In this document: positions 7,185-16,818 of the stretch, in pieces | Position numbering within the stretch: the first letter of the stretch is position 1 | Layout: each line of letters starts with the position of its first letter | DNA from: MGBC163016 sp964649145 | GTDB taxonomy: Bacteria > Actinomycetota > Coriobacteriia > Coriobacteriales > Eggerthellaceae | Assembly: GCA_964649145.1 (NCBI GenBank) | Contig: CAZYOQ010000002.1 | Span: forward strand, 1-64,000 | Direction of reading: 5' to 3' | Length of the DNA stretch: 64,000 nt | Notes under the pieces: model-generated | The model's input: the letters and a program-made list of their open reading frames with translations, nothing else | The model's database searches: none | What the model was told of the DNA's origin: nothing | Made by a program: the position numbers and the translations under genes

Positions 7185-8108
7185 TTATTGTGCTTGCTGC
7201 GTTGAGAATTCGTTTAGGCACTGCTCGGTTACTATATACCTTGAAGCTTTTGGTAATACCTTTGCCTTGAACGGGGTATCCATCAAAAGGAGGTCTCCAT
7301 CAGATTGTATTGGTAGGGGAGGATCGGCGGAAATTTCGACCTCAGAGCCGCAGAAAAGCTCGAAGGCATCCGTGCGACCTGCGTATTCGCCGCCCCTGTC
7401 AAGAAATGCCGCGAAAACTGCAGGTAGAAGCCCGAAAGCGTCTTTTGTGCTCAATACTACTATGTCAAACTTGCCATCTCTTGGCTCGTTGTTGTGTACA
7501 ACGCTTAAGTCAAATTGCATACGAGCAAAGTTGACTATAAGCACCCCAACGCCGCTAGTTTCAATTTTTTCGCCATCTATCACAAGCTTGATTTTAGAAA
7601 ATTGTGGGGTGGCATTTGCAACAGCTGAAGCGAAGTAGGCAACCTGCCCGATAGACTTTTTAATAGGCTCTGCCCCTTCCATTATTTTTGCATCAAAGCC
7701 TGCACCCGCAATAAGACTAAAGCCTCTTCGGGTAGAATCTGGAAGTTCTAACTGGCCAAGGTCGAAATCCATCGTTTTCATTTCGCGTGCAGTGAGAGCC
7801 AGGGCGTGTACCTCTGAAGGCATGAACAAATTTTGCGAGATGAGATTTGCTGTGCCTGCTGGAAAAGGCAGGATAGGAATGCCTGTATCTGCAAGAAGAT
7901 ATGCACAAGATGATATTGTTCCATCGCCTCCAGAAACAACGACTGCATCGAAGTCGTCAGCATCATGCAGGAAAACGCCAATGTCTGTTGTACCGTCGCT
8001 TGTTCTAAGCACTATTTCATCGGAATCTTTGGAGAAATTGCGGAGGAAGTCGAATATGGCACCGTCTCCCTTGCCAGAAAGGAGATTATTGATAACCAGC
8101 AACTTCAT
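7185..8108 (-). CDS. Diacylglycerol kinase family lipid kinase
   Basis: A 307-aa protein of the DgkB/YegS lipid kinase family, which phosphorylates diacylglycerol or related lipids using ATP. The nucleotide-binding VVSGGDGTISS lies near residues 57-67 and the PFPAGTANLISQN motif near 81-93 (family consensus has GTxND or GTAN). The second beta-sandwich domain fills the C-terminal half, with FSLIAGAGFDAKIM near 128-141 and a QSDGD motif near 267. The length is normal. It converges with the ArsM-ArsS gene and is divergent from RNase D. The precise lipid substrate cannot be told from sequence. Confidence 0.85.
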   Translation of the reverse strand: MKLLVINNLLSGKGDGAIFDFLRNFSKDSDEIVLRTSDGTTDIGVFLHDADDFDAVVVSGGDGTISSCAYLLADTGIPILPFPAGTANLISQNLFMPSEVHALALTAREMKTMDFDLGQLELPDSTRRGFSLIAGAGFDAKIMEGAEPIKKSIGQVAYFASAVANATPQFSKIKLVIDGEKIETSGVGVLIVNFARMQFDLSVVHNNEPRDGKFDIVVLSTKDAFGLLPAVFAAFLDRGGEYAGRTDAFELFCGSEVEISADPPLPIQSDGDLLLMDTPFKAKVLPKASRYIVTEQCLNEFSTQQAQ

Positions 8109-8161
8109 AATTCCTCCTTCGTTGGTATGATTGTATCAACAAGTATGAAAGGAAATCACTA

Positions 8162-9313
8162 GTGCCCCTAGATTACATCGATTCGCAGAAAACGCTTGAG
8201 GACTTTGTTGAAAAATCAAAAACAGCCAAAGTCCTTGCTATAGATACAGAGTTCCTCCGCGAGAAAACCTATTATCCAAACCTTTGCTTAGTTCAACTTG
8301 CAGCAGATGACAAAGTGGCGATAATCGACCCTTTTGAGGTAGATTCGCTTGAACCTTTGAAAACCCTTCTTCTTGATGAGTCGATAATGAAGGTTTTTCA
8401 TGCAGCAGGACAAGACCTTGAGATCATTTATAACGAACTTGGAGTATTGCCTACACCTATATTCGATGTTCAGATAGCTGCCTCTTTACTTGGTCAATCC
8501 TATCAGGCAGGGCTTGCTTCTATACTTTCCTCGTTTCTTAATGTGAATATTAAGAAAAGTGACTCATTTACAGATTGGACGCACAGACCTCTTAGTGATT
8601 CGCAGATAAAATACGCGAAAGAAGACGTCATTTTCCTCCCGCAATTGTATGCAAAGATGCGCGAAATACTTGAGGAAAAAGGACGTCTGACATGGCTTGA
8701 TGATGAATTTGCAAAACTGACTGACCCAAATACTTATCTCGTTGATCCATATGAGAGATACAACCACCTTAAGCGCGGAAACCAACTATCGCGCAAACAA
8801 ATGGCAGCTGCAAGGGCTGTTACCGCATGGCGCGAAGTTGAGGCCCAGCGTAGAAACATCCCTAGAAAGCGCGTTTTAACAGACGAACAAATTGTTGAGG
8901 CTTGCAGACGGGAAGCAAAAAGTGTTGACGACCTTTTCATGGTTCGAGGCGTGAAGAAGAGCATTACTGTTAAGGAGGCCAGACATATTGCGTCCTTGAT
9001 GAAGGAAGCAATGTCTGGAGATGAATCTACTTGGCCAAAGCCTGAATGCCACCCTCAAACCGAGGAAAATGTCGATTCGGTTCTTGATCTCATGCAGGCT
9101 CTTCTGCGCATTAAGTCTCGCGAGTGTGGGATTGCTATGCCAGTTTTAGCTTCTAACTCTTCTATGACTTTGCTGGCTCGTGGCCATGTTGAGGAATCAG
9201 GTCTTATGTGCGGCTGGCGTAAAGAGGCTATAGGTAATGATTTTAAGAAGCTTCTTTGCGGGAAAATATCCTTGAGCATTATCGAAAACGAGCTTGTTGT
9301 AAATGAAAATTAG
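8162..9313 (+). CDS. rnd: Ribonuclease D
   Basis: A 383-aa 3'-5' exoribonuclease of the DEDD superfamily, which trims tRNA and other stable RNA ends. Exo motif I is AIDTEFLREK (about 26-35), motif II HAAGQDLEIIY (about 81-91) and motif III YAKEDVIFLPQLY (about 152-164, DEDDy type). An HRDC domain follows from about 205. It starts with GTG at 8162, about ten bases after AAAGGA. The 76 bases between it and the divergent lipid kinase gene must hold the promoters for both. Confidence 0.93.
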   Translation: MPLDYIDSQKTLEDFVEKSKTAKVLAIDTEFLREKTYYPNLCLVQLAADDKVAIIDPFEVDSLEPLKTLLLDESIMKVFHAAGQDLEIIYNELGVLPTPIFDVQIAASLLGQSYQAGLASILSSFLNVNIKKSDSFTDWTHRPLSDSQIKYAKEDVIFLPQLYAKMREILEEKGRLTWLDDEFAKLTDPNTYLVDPYERYNHLKRGNQLSRKQMAAARAVTAWREVEAQRRNIPRKRVLTDEQIVEACRREAKSVDDLFMVRGVKKSITVKEARHIASLMKEAMSGDESTWPKPECHPQTEENVDSVLDLMQALLRIKSRECGIAMPVLASNSSMTLLARGHVEESGLMCGWRKEAIGNDFKKLLCGKISLSIIENELVVNEN

Positions 9314-9352
9314 CGTACAAATGTATGATATATTAGATGCACAGGAGGCTAT

Positions 9353-10015
9353 ATGCACGATACTTATTTCATCTTCATAATTATTCCCTTAATACTAGGT
9401 ATAGCTTGCCAGTTCTACGTGAACCATATGCTAAAGAAATACCAGAGGCGCCCAATTGGTAACGGTCTTACGGGTGCCGAATGCGCAAGACAAATGCTTG
9501 CTTATTACAATATTTCAAATGTGAGTATAAATAGGGGAGGCCAAGGTCAGGATTTTTTCGATCCGAAGTCGAATTCTGTGACCTTATCGCCTGAGGCATA
9601 CAATGGGCGCTCTATCACAGCAACTGCTACAGCTTGTCACGAGGTGGGGCATGCTTGCCAGTTTGCTAGTGGGTATACGCCTATGAAGGTTAGAAGCGCT
9701 ATCGTCCCTGCCGTGAATGCGGCATCAAATGCATGGATATTCCTTTTGTTTATAGGAATATTCCTTCAAATTACTGGCCTTGTCTGGGCAGCGATAATCA
9801 TGTATGCGCTAGTTGTTTTGTTTCAACTTGTGACTTTGCCAGTCGAGCTTAATGCGTCTCGTCGCGCGATGGCTTATATGGGCGATATAGGCCTTTCTGC
9901 AAGCGATCGAAGGGGGTCGTTTGCTGTGCTTAGGGCATGCGCCTATACCTACCTTGTGGCTGCTCTCACATCCATTCTGCAATTACTTTGGCTCCTTTCG
10001 CAATCAAGAGACTAA
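9353..10015 (+). CDS. YugP-type membrane zinc metallopeptidase
   Basis: A 220-aa neutral zinc metallopeptidase of the YugP family. A first membrane helix lies near residues 3-20. The zinc motif HEVGHACQF (HExxH) is near residue 96. Two more hydrophobic segments lie near 120-165, followed by the ELNASRRA motif that supplies the third zinc ligand, and a last hydrophobic stretch closes the protein. The in vivo substrate is unknown. It is preceded by AGGAGG and its TAA shares one base with the ATG of xseA, so the two genes are translationally coupled although functionally unrelated as far as known. Confidence 0.88.
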   Translation: MHDTYFIFIIIPLILGIACQFYVNHMLKKYQRRPIGNGLTGAECARQMLAYYNISNVSINRGGQGQDFFDPKSNSVTLSPEAYNGRSITATATACHEVGHACQFASGYTPMKVRSAIVPAVNAASNAWIFLLFIGIFLQITGLVWAAIIMYALVVLFQLVTLPVELNASRRAMAYMGDIGLSASDRRGSFAVLRACAYTYLVAALTSILQLLWLLSQSRD

Positions 10016-11391
10016 TGGATAAAGAAAGTTCTACAAATAGCGACTTCAATGCCTTGAGCGTGTCTCAGGCTTTGCAAATTGCAAAACGCCAGCTTGAAAA
10101 TATTACCGTCAAGATTATTGGCGAAGTCAGCGAATACTCGTCTAATCCCAAGTACAAGGCCATATATTTCACTGTCAAAGACGAAAAATCGTCTCTTCCT
10201 TGTATGATTTGGAAAAACCGTTTAGGGCCAGACTGCCCCCAAATCACCATTGGCTCTTTAGTTGAACTTACTGGACGGTTTAGCCTTTATGCAGCGAAAG
10301 GCCGTATGAACTTCGATGTTTTTTCAATTGAACTTGCAGGTGAAGGAAAACTTCGTGTCCAGGTTGCCAACTTAGCCAAAAAGCTTGAAGCCGAAGGCCT
10401 TATGAACCCAGCCATGAAAAAGCCCGTGCCACTATATCCTGAAAGGATAGGCCTGGTTTCATCTCCTAGCGGAGCTGCGGTTTATGACGTGTTAAGAACG
10501 CTTAGGAGAAGATATCCTAGCGGCAAGGTATTGTTTGCAGGTGCCTTAGTTGAAGGTGCTAAAGCTCCATCTGAAATTGCAAAAGCACTACACGTTGTAG
10601 AAGATGCAGGTGCAGAAGTGATCCTTCTTGTTCGTGGAGGTGGTTCATATGAGAACCTCATGCCTTTTAACGATGAGGGGCTTGCCAGAGCCATATTCGC
10701 GATGGATGTGCCAATTGTTACTGGAATTGGACATGAGCCGGATACCTGCATAGCAGATATGGTTGCCGACAGGCGAGCATCTACTCCTACTGCTGCGGCA
10801 GAAACAGTTGCCCCTTCTAGTCTCGAACTTGCTTCTGTGCTTAATGGAAGAAAAGACAAGATTCGAAATATAATTACCGAGAGGTTAAGTAAGACTTCTA
10901 TGGCGCTTCAAGCTATATCTGGCAAACCAATTTTTGCAGAGCCTATGCGTATCATTGAAACTGAAGCTCGTTACTTAGACGAAGCTCTTATGCGCCTTAC
11001 TTCTGCCATTCCTTCAACTTTAGCGAATCGAAAGCAGCGAATTTCTGATTCGCGTACTTCCTTGAAAAACGCCCTTTCTAATTTCTGTGCTCCTTACAGA
11101 AATTATGAAAAACTAATGGTTTCCAAGCTTTTGATGATTGGTTCCAAGATCTTCGACTCATCTAAAGCAAGCCTTGCAGCTAGATGCGCAAGTATTGAAG
11201 CGCTATCGCCCCTTGAGGTCTTGAACAGGGGCTATTCAATTACAAGAGATGCCCATGGCAATATTTGCAACACCATCAAAGCTTTTAGAGCAAACGACAA
11301 GATTTCCGTGCAGATGAAAGATGGCGCGCTAAATTGCACCGTAAACAGCATTAACGGCAAAGAGTATGCAATGGAGGAATTTCATGACTGA
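10015..11391 (+). CDS. xseA: Exodeoxyribonuclease VII large subunit
   Basis: A 458-aa XseA. The N-terminal OB-fold (about 12-105) binds single-stranded DNA, and the catalytic domain follows with the IGLVSSPSGAAVYD, VRGGGSYENLMPFNDE and TGIGHEPDTCIADMVADRRASTPTAAAE motifs (given as separate landmarks of under 20 residues where possible: IGLVSSPSGAA, RGGGS, GIGHEPD, DRRASTPTAAAE). A helical region and the C-terminal LNRGYSI motif complete it. With XseB it degrades single-stranded DNA to oligonucleotides. The ATG at 10015 overlaps the upstream TAA; a longer frame from 9937 would overlap the protease and is unlikely. Confidence 0.95.
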   Translation: MDKESSTNSDFNALSVSQALQIAKRQLENITVKIIGEVSEYSSNPKYKAIYFTVKDEKSSLPCMIWKNRLGPDCPQITIGSLVELTGRFSLYAAKGRMNFDVFSIELAGEGKLRVQVANLAKKLEAEGLMNPAMKKPVPLYPERIGLVSSPSGAAVYDVLRTLRRRYPSGKVLFAGALVEGAKAPSEIAKALHVVEDAGAEVILLVRGGGSYENLMPFNDEGLARAIFAMDVPIVTGIGHEPDTCIADMVADRRASTPTAAAETVAPSSLELASVLNGRKDKIRNIITERLSKTSMALQAISGKPIFAEPMRIIETEARYLDEALMRLTSAIPSTLANRKQRISDSRTSLKNALSNFCAPYRNYEKLMVSKLLMIGSKIFDSSKASLAARCASIEALSPLEVLNRGYSITRDAHGNICNTIKAFRANDKISVQMKDGALNCTVNSINGKEYAMEEFHD

Positions 11392-11650
11392 TAAGAAGGC
11401 ACAAGTAATTGATTTTGGTGAAATGTCCTTTCGCGAGGGCATGGCAAAACTAGATGAGACAGTTCGTCAACTTGAATCTGGCTCTTTAGAGCTTGAGGAA
11501 AGCCTTAGTAAATACGCCGAAGGTGTCCAGCTAATTTCAGAGCTGCAAAAGCGCCTTGCATCTGCTGAACAGCAGGTAGAGGTTCTTATGGGAGAACTCG
11601 AAGAAGCCCCTGACGACGAGGTTCAGGACACCACGCTAAACAAAGCATAA
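11384..11650 (+). CDS. xseB: Exodeoxyribonuclease VII small subunit
   Basis: An 88-aa XseB, slightly long because of an acidic C-terminal tail. The core motif FREGMAKLDETVRQLESG with SLELEESLSKYAEG is typical of the family; the small subunits coat the helical arm of XseA. The start ATG 11384 lies eight bases inside the end of xseA and follows GGAGGA at a normal distance. The longer frame from 11366 would add six residues without support. The subunits are thus made from overlapping genes. Confidence 0.94.
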   Translation: MTDKKAQVIDFGEMSFREGMAKLDETVRQLESGSLELEESLSKYAEGVQLISELQKRLASAEQQVEVLMGELEEAPDDEVQDTTLNKA

Positions 11651-11667
11651 TGGCAAACGTGTAAGCT

Positions 11668-12021
11668 TTATTTTTTTGAGGGATTTCCGTCATTCATGGG
11701 CTTGCCGCCAAGAACGTGTATGTGAAGGTGGTGTACTGTTTGGCATGAGTCGTCATTTGTGTTCATGATCGTTCTAAAGCCGCTTTCTTTGACACCTTTG
11801 ATTTCTGCAACAGTCTTTACAGCTTTCATAAGGGCTGCAAGAGTTTCATCGGGAATATCGCAGGCTATATTGGCATAATGGTCTTTTGGAACGATTAGTG
11901 TGTGAACCGGCATCATGGGGTTTACATCTTCGAATGCGAAAACGTCGTCGTTTTCATAAACCTTTGTTGAAGGTATTTCTCCATCAATTATTTTGCAGAA
12001 AAGGCAGTCTGGGTCATGCAT
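11668..12021 (-). CDS. HIT family (histidine triad) protein
   Basis: A 117-aa HIT protein of the HinT type, a nucleoside phosphoramidate or nucleotide hydrolase. It has CLFCKIIDGEIPS at residues 6-18, the VPKDHY segment near 48, and the catalytic triad HHLHIHVLGG near 98-107. The N-terminal Cys-x-x-Cys pattern suggests a zinc site. The start at 12021 is set by an AGGAGG-type site; the frame runs upstream to 12132, but that extension is hydrophobic and not family-like. It converges tightly with xseB (17 bases between stop codons). Confidence 0.93.
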   Translation of the reverse strand: MHDPDCLFCKIIDGEIPSTKVYENDDVFAFEDVNPMMPVHTLIVPKDHYANIACDIPDETLAALMKAVKTVAEIKGVKESGFRTIMNTNDDSCQTVHHLHIHVLGGKPMNDGNPSKK

Positions 12022-12233
12022 TGCATCCTCCTGAATTGTTCTTGGTAAGAAAAGTATAACTAATAGAGCTTTTAGCCTGAAGCTAGATATTTTATGCGGG
12101 CTTTTTATCTCACAAAAGCTCAAAGCGAGCACCAGTTATCGAAAATAAGCTTAAGAACAAGACATTTGAAAATTTAGGATCCTAGAATGCAAATTGGAAT
12201 AAACGAACCACATGAGGCGTATAGGGGTAGGGT

Positions 12234-13451
12234 ATGAACATTCTCGTCTTGAATGCTGGTTCCTCATCTCTGAAGTATCAGCTCATAAATATCGAGACAC
12301 ATTCTGTTCTTGCTAAAGGCATTTGTGAACGTGTTGGGTCTGATGAGGCCTTCCACAAGCATGGCATCGACGATAACGAGGTTGTTATCGAGACTCCCAT
12401 GAAAGATCACAACGAGGCCATGCGTCTTGTTATCGAGGCGCTTACATCAGGACCTACTGCTGCAGTAGACTCACTTGATGAGATTGATGCAATTGGCCAT
12501 AGAATCGTGCAGGGTGGTAAATATTTCGACCATTCGGTTTTGATAGATGACGATGTCATCGCCAAAATTGACGAGTTGGCCGAACTTGCTCCTTTGCACA
12601 ATAAAGCAGCTTTGATGGGTATAGAGGCCTGCAGGCTTTATATGGGTGAAAAGCCTATGGTTGCTGTCTTTGATTCTGCATATTTTCAGACGCTTCCTCC
12701 AAAGGCTTATATGTATGGAATCCCATACGAGTATTACGAGAAGTACGGCATCCGCAAATACGGTGCTCACGGAACTTCCCATCGGTATATTGCAGAGCGA
12801 GCCGCTGAGTTTATAGATGAACCTTTGGAAGATTTAAAAATCATCACATGCCATCTTGGAAACGGTTGCTCGATGTCTGCTATAGACCATGGTATCGCCG
12901 TTGATACCTCCATGGGTCTCACCCCGCTAGATGGGCTCATCATGGGAACTCGCTGCGGTTCTATCGACCCTGCAATCTCGTCTTTCATCATGGAACACGA
13001 GAACATGACTGGCGATGAAGTCAATGAGATGTTCAATAAGAGGTCTGGCCTTTTAGGAATTTCTGGCATCTCAAATGATATGCGCGACCTTCGCAAGGCT
13101 TCAGAAGAAGGAAACGAGCGTGCCCAGCTTGCCTATGATATGTATTCGAATTCAGTTAAGAAATACATCGGTCAATACATTGCCGTTATGGGGGGCGTGG
13201 ACGTTATCGTTCTTACGGCAGGAGTCGGCGAGAACTGCGACAAGATGCGAAGAATGATTTTCGCAGGTTTGCAACCTTTGGGAATCGAACTCGATTTCGA
13301 GAGAAACAAGTTAAGAGGCGGAGAGCGCGAAATTTCGACTGATGATTCTGCTGTTCAGATACTAGTTATTCCAACAGATGAAGAATACATGATTGCTCGT
13401 GATACATTCGAGATCGTCCAAGAGACGAATTTCGATGACATTGCATTTTAA
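12234..13451 (+). CDS. ackA: Acetate kinase
   Basis: A 405-aa acetate kinase of the ASKHA fold, which makes ATP from acetyl phosphate. Visible motifs are the N-terminal LNAGSSSLKYQL (residues 5-16), GHRIVQGG near 86, YGAHGTSHRYI near 176 and CHLGNGCSM near 205. The length is normal. It sits 14 bases ahead of pta, giving the usual Pta-AckA pair for substrate-level phosphorylation from acetyl-CoA. In this window that fits with the ferredoxin-dependent oxidoreductase and hydrogenase as part of fermentation. Confidence 0.96.
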   Translation: MNILVLNAGSSSLKYQLINIETHSVLAKGICERVGSDEAFHKHGIDDNEVVIETPMKDHNEAMRLVIEALTSGPTAAVDSLDEIDAIGHRIVQGGKYFDHSVLIDDDVIAKIDELAELAPLHNKAALMGIEACRLYMGEKPMVAVFDSAYFQTLPPKAYMYGIPYEYYEKYGIRKYGAHGTSHRYIAERAAEFIDEPLEDLKIITCHLGNGCSMSAIDHGIAVDTSMGLTPLDGLIMGTRCGSIDPAISSFIMEHENMTGDEVNEMFNKRSGLLGISGISNDMRDLRKASEEGNERAQLAYDMYSNSVKKYIGQYIAVMGGVDVIVLTAGVGENCDKMRRMIFAGLQPLGIELDFERNKLRGGEREISTDDSAVQILVIPTDEEYMIARDTFEIVQETNFDDIAF

Positions 13452-13465
13452 GAAAGGTACCATCA

Positions 13466-14455
13466 ATGACCTCATTTATCGAATCTGTAAAAGAGCGCGC
13501 TAAAGTCGACAAGAAAACCATTGTCCTTCCAGAAACAGCTGATGCGCGCACAATTGAAGCGGCTAAGACCATAATCTCAGAAGATTTCGCAAATATAATC
13601 GTTTTAGGAGAACCTCAAACAATAGAATCAGCTGGTCTTGATCTTGATCTTCTTGAAGTAATTAACCCTAACGAAAGCGAACTTTGCGATTCTCTTGCAG
13701 AAGAGCTATACCAGATTCGAAAACACAAGGGCATAAGTTTAGATGATGCAAAGAAGCTTCTTGAGGATCCTCTGTATTTTGGCGTCATGCTTGTTAAAAC
13801 AGGCAAGGCAGATGGCATGGTTGCTGGTGCCTGCCATGCCACAGCCGATGTTTTGAGGCCGTCTTTACAAATTCTTAAAACCGACCCAAGCGCGGCGCTC
13901 GTATCTTCTTTCTTTGTAATGGTTGTTCCAGATTGCGAATATGGACAAAATGGTACTTTCATTTTTGCTGACTGTGGATTAAACGTCCAAACAGACGCCA
14001 CGAGCCTTGCAAACATTGCAGTAAGTTCTGCAAAATCATGGAAGTCTCTTATAGGAAGTGAGCCAAAAGTGGCTTTGCTTTCTCATTCAACCTATGGCTC
14101 GGCGAAAAACGATGATGCTGCTAAGGTTGTTGAGGCCACATCCATTGCCCATGAACTTGCTCCAGAACTTGCTTTGGATGGTGAACTTCAGCTTGATGCG
14201 GCACTGTGCGCCGATATTGCCTCTTCTAAATGCCCTGATTCCAAAGTTGCTGGTAGTGCGAACGTTTTGATTTTCCCAGATCTTGATGCGGGAAATATTG
14301 GTTATAAGCTTGTTCAGCGTCTTGGCAAGGCTTTAGCCTACGGGCCAATTACTCAAGGTCTTGCCGCCCCTGTAAACGACCTATCACGCGGTTGTTCAGC
14401 AGAAGACATCGTTGGCGTTGTTGCAATCACATGCCTGCAAGCGCAGTCGAACTAA
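13466..14455 (+). CDS. pta: Phosphate acetyltransferase
   Basis: A 329-aa single-domain Pta, which converts acetyl-CoA and phosphate to acetyl phosphate. Characteristic segments are IVLPETADARTIEAA near residues 18-32, GMVAGACHATADVLRP near 111-126, and the C-terminal NVLIFPDLDAGNIGYKL near 266-282. It starts 14 bases after ackA with AGAAAGG ahead of the ATG. The order ackA-pta is the reverse of that in enterobacteria. No regulatory N-terminal domain is present. Confidence 0.95.
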   Translation: MTSFIESVKERAKVDKKTIVLPETADARTIEAAKTIISEDFANIIVLGEPQTIESAGLDLDLLEVINPNESELCDSLAEELYQIRKHKGISLDDAKKLLEDPLYFGVMLVKTGKADGMVAGACHATADVLRPSLQILKTDPSAALVSSFFVMVVPDCEYGQNGTFIFADCGLNVQTDATSLANIAVSSAKSWKSLIGSEPKVALLSHSTYGSAKNDDAAKVVEATSIAHELAPELALDGELQLDAALCADIASSKCPDSKVAGSANVLIFPDLDAGNIGYKLVQRLGKALAYGPITQGLAAPVNDLSRGCSAEDIVGVVAITCLQAQSN

Positions 14456-14521
14456 ACTAATTTACTTGCTTAAACCCTTTTGTGCGTATGTAAATACGTG
14501 CCTTGAAAAGGAGATAAACCT

Positions 14522-15742
14522 ATGTCTCTAAATTATTTGAATCTAAACGATATTGATATAGACGACTTTGATGCAGTAGTTGTTGGAAGCGGGTTTGCGG
14601 GTTCTGTGGTTGCTGAGCGGCTTGCTTATCGAGGCAAGAAGGTCTTGATTCTTGAAAAGCGCGCACAAATTTCTGGCAATATGTATGACGAATATGACGA
14701 AAACGGTATTCTTGTGCATAGGTATGGTCCGCATATTTTCCACACCAATTCTTCTAAGGTTTTTAATTATCTTCGCACGTTTTGCGGGTGGATTGGATAT
14801 CAACATAGGGTTTTGGCCGACTGGTACGGCACATATATGCCGGTTCCTTTCAACAAGAAATCGCTTGAAATAGCGTTTGGTAAAGATAGAGCGCCTGGAC
14901 TTATTCAGAAACTGATTGATGAATATGGCGATGAGCGTAAAGTGACTATCAATGAACTTCGTCAAAGCAACGACCCCGAGCTTTCAGAGATTGCTGACTT
15001 CGTCTACAAGAATGTATTTCTTTACTACACACAAAAGCAATGGGGTCAAACTCCAGATGAGGTCGATCCTTCAGTCACGGCTCGCGTTCCTGTTTTTATA
15101 TCTCAAGACGATAGATACTTCCAAGATACCTACCAAGGAATGCCTGCACAAGGCTACACCTCTCTTTTTGAGGAGATGCTCTCTAACGAAAACATTACAA
15201 TTTGTCTTAACACAGATGCCTCCTGTGTTTTTGACCTCGAATTTGATGGAACCCAAGAGGATGCAAAACTAAAAGCTGTAAGGATTCAAGGTAAGGCATT
15301 TTCTGGTCCTATTGTCTATACAGGTCCACTTGATGAATTATTTTTAGCAAGGTTTGGTCGTCTTCCCTACAGAAGCTTGAATTTTGTTTACGAAACCTAT
15401 CCCGAAGAGCATAAACTGCCTTGCGGAACAGTCAATTACACCGTAACCGAGGATTACACTCGCATCACAGAATTCAAGTATCTTACCGGTCAGAAGGCTG
15501 AGAATACGACGATTATGAAGGAATACTCGTGTGCCTATGAAGACCCCAGCACACAAATTCCTTACTATGCAATTCTTAGCGAGGAAAACATAGAACACTA
15601 CATGAAATATAGAGCCCTTACAGAAGGCATGGATAATTTCTATGTTATTGGCCGTCTTGCAGAATTCAAGTATTACAACATGGACAAGATTGTCGAAAAT
15701 GCCCTAGATTTGTCTAAGCGGATCATAGACAAAATCGATTAA
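14522..15742 (+). CDS. glf: UDP-galactopyranose mutase
   Basis: A 406-aa FAD enzyme that interconverts UDP-galactopyranose and UDP-galactofuranose for surface glycans. The dinucleotide fold VVVGSGFAGSVVAERLA lies near residues 20-36, YGPHIFHTN near 69-77, the QWGQ segment near 177, and conserved RVPVFISQDDRYF and QGMPAQGYT near 190-220. A short acidic lead of about 18 residues precedes the FAD fold. A strong AAAAGGAG site precedes ATG 14522. The glycosyltransferase follows nine bases later, so the pair likely builds a galactofuranose-containing polymer. Confidence 0.94.
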   Translation: MSLNYLNLNDIDIDDFDAVVVGSGFAGSVVAERLAYRGKKVLILEKRAQISGNMYDEYDENGILVHRYGPHIFHTNSSKVFNYLRTFCGWIGYQHRVLADWYGTYMPVPFNKKSLEIAFGKDRAPGLIQKLIDEYGDERKVTINELRQSNDPELSEIADFVYKNVFLYYTQKQWGQTPDEVDPSVTARVPVFISQDDRYFQDTYQGMPAQGYTSLFEEMLSNENITICLNTDASCVFDLEFDGTQEDAKLKAVRIQGKAFSGPIVYTGPLDELFLARFGRLPYRSLNFVYETYPEEHKLPCGTVNYTVTEDYTRITEFKYLTGQKAENTTIMKEYSCAYEDPSTQIPYYAILSEENIEHYMKYRALTEGMDNFYVIGRLAEFKYYNMDKIVENALDLSKRIIDKID

Positions 15743-15751
15743 GAAGACCTT

Positions 15752-16768
15752 ATGACCACTATTTCGTTTACTGTCCCTTGTTACAATTCAGCCGAATACA
15801 TGGATAAGTGCATAGAATCTTTGCTTAAATGCGGCGATGATATCGAGATTCTCATAGTTGATGACGGGTCTAGCGATGAAACCCTCAAAAAAGCACAAGC
15901 TTGGGAGCGGCGCTACCCTTCTATCGTTCATGCTATACATAAAGAAAACGGTGGTCACGGCTCGGCTGTAAATTGTGGTCTTGAGCATTCAAAAGGGCTG
16001 TATTTCAAAGTTGTTGACTCTGACGACTGGCTTGATGAGGCAGCAATGCATGAGGTTATGGCATATTTGCGAAGCCAGCTTGATTCAAGCGACCCTACAG
16101 ATATGGTTGTTGCCAATTATGTCTATGACAAGGTCTTCGAGGACAAAAGCTCGACTATGAGATACAAGCATGTTTTCCCTGTCGGGCAGCGTTTTACTTG
16201 GGAAGAATCCGGCACTTTTGCACCGTCGCGATACATCCTTATGCACTCGGTCATATACAAAACTCAGCTTTTGAAAGAGATGGGGCTTAGCCTTCCTGAG
16301 CATTGCTTCTATGTTGATAACATCTTTGTTTATGAGCCACTTGTACATGTCAAATCTATCTATTACTTAGATGTTGACATGTACCACTACTTTATTGGCA
16401 GGGAAGGGCAGTCCGTTAACGAAACTACGATGATGAAAAGGATCGACCAGCAGATTCGGGTCACAAAGATCATGATAGACTCAGTTGATCTTGAGTCGGT
16501 TAAACCAAAGAAACTCCGTAAATATATGGAAAATTATTTGGCTATGATGATGTGCATATGTTCGGTGTTTTTAAGGATGAAAAATACCCCAGAAGATAAT
16601 GAGAAGCTTAAAGATGTTTGGACTTATTTGCAGGCAAAAGACCAAGCGCTTTATAAGAAGATACGCGCCAAAATTATTAACCTAGGTACTAATATGCCAA
16701 CAGAATTCGGGCGCAAGTTAGGCCTTGGCGGATATCAAATCGCTCAAAAGATTTTTAAGTTCAATTAA
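15752..16768 (+). CDS. Family 2 glycosyltransferase
   Basis: A 338-aa GT-A fold glycosyltransferase. The start TISFTVPCYNSAEYMDKC, the ILIVDDGSSDET stretch near 34-45, HKENGGHGSAVNCG near 64-77 and the metal-binding VDSDDW near 87-92 are classic GT2 features. The C-terminal 120 residues are mostly helical, without an obvious membrane segment. The enzyme should act on the cytoplasmic face. Its position nine bases after glf suggests use of UDP-galactofuranose or extension of a galactofuranose polymer, but donor and acceptor cannot be read from sequence. Confidence 0.88.
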   Translation: MTTISFTVPCYNSAEYMDKCIESLLKCGDDIEILIVDDGSSDETLKKAQAWERRYPSIVHAIHKENGGHGSAVNCGLEHSKGLYFKVVDSDDWLDEAAMHEVMAYLRSQLDSSDPTDMVVANYVYDKVFEDKSSTMRYKHVFPVGQRFTWEESGTFAPSRYILMHSVIYKTQLLKEMGLSLPEHCFYVDNIFVYEPLVHVKSIYYLDVDMYHYFIGREGQSVNETTMMKRIDQQIRVTKIMIDSVDLESVKPKKLRKYMENYLAMMMCICSVFLRMKNTPEDNEKLKDVWTYLQAKDQALYKKIRAKIINLGTNMPTEFGRKLGLGGYQIAQKIFKFN

Positions 16769-16818
16769 CTTGCCATTTAACTGACGGCTTGTCCTTGTCT
16801 ACCCTGCACTTAGGTGCG

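Noticed and set aside
6950..7270. 106-residue plus-strand reading frame spanning the end of the ArsM-ArsS gene
   Set aside because: It uses another frame of that gene and the repeats after it, and lacks a ribosome binding site; kept only as an observation about the repeats.
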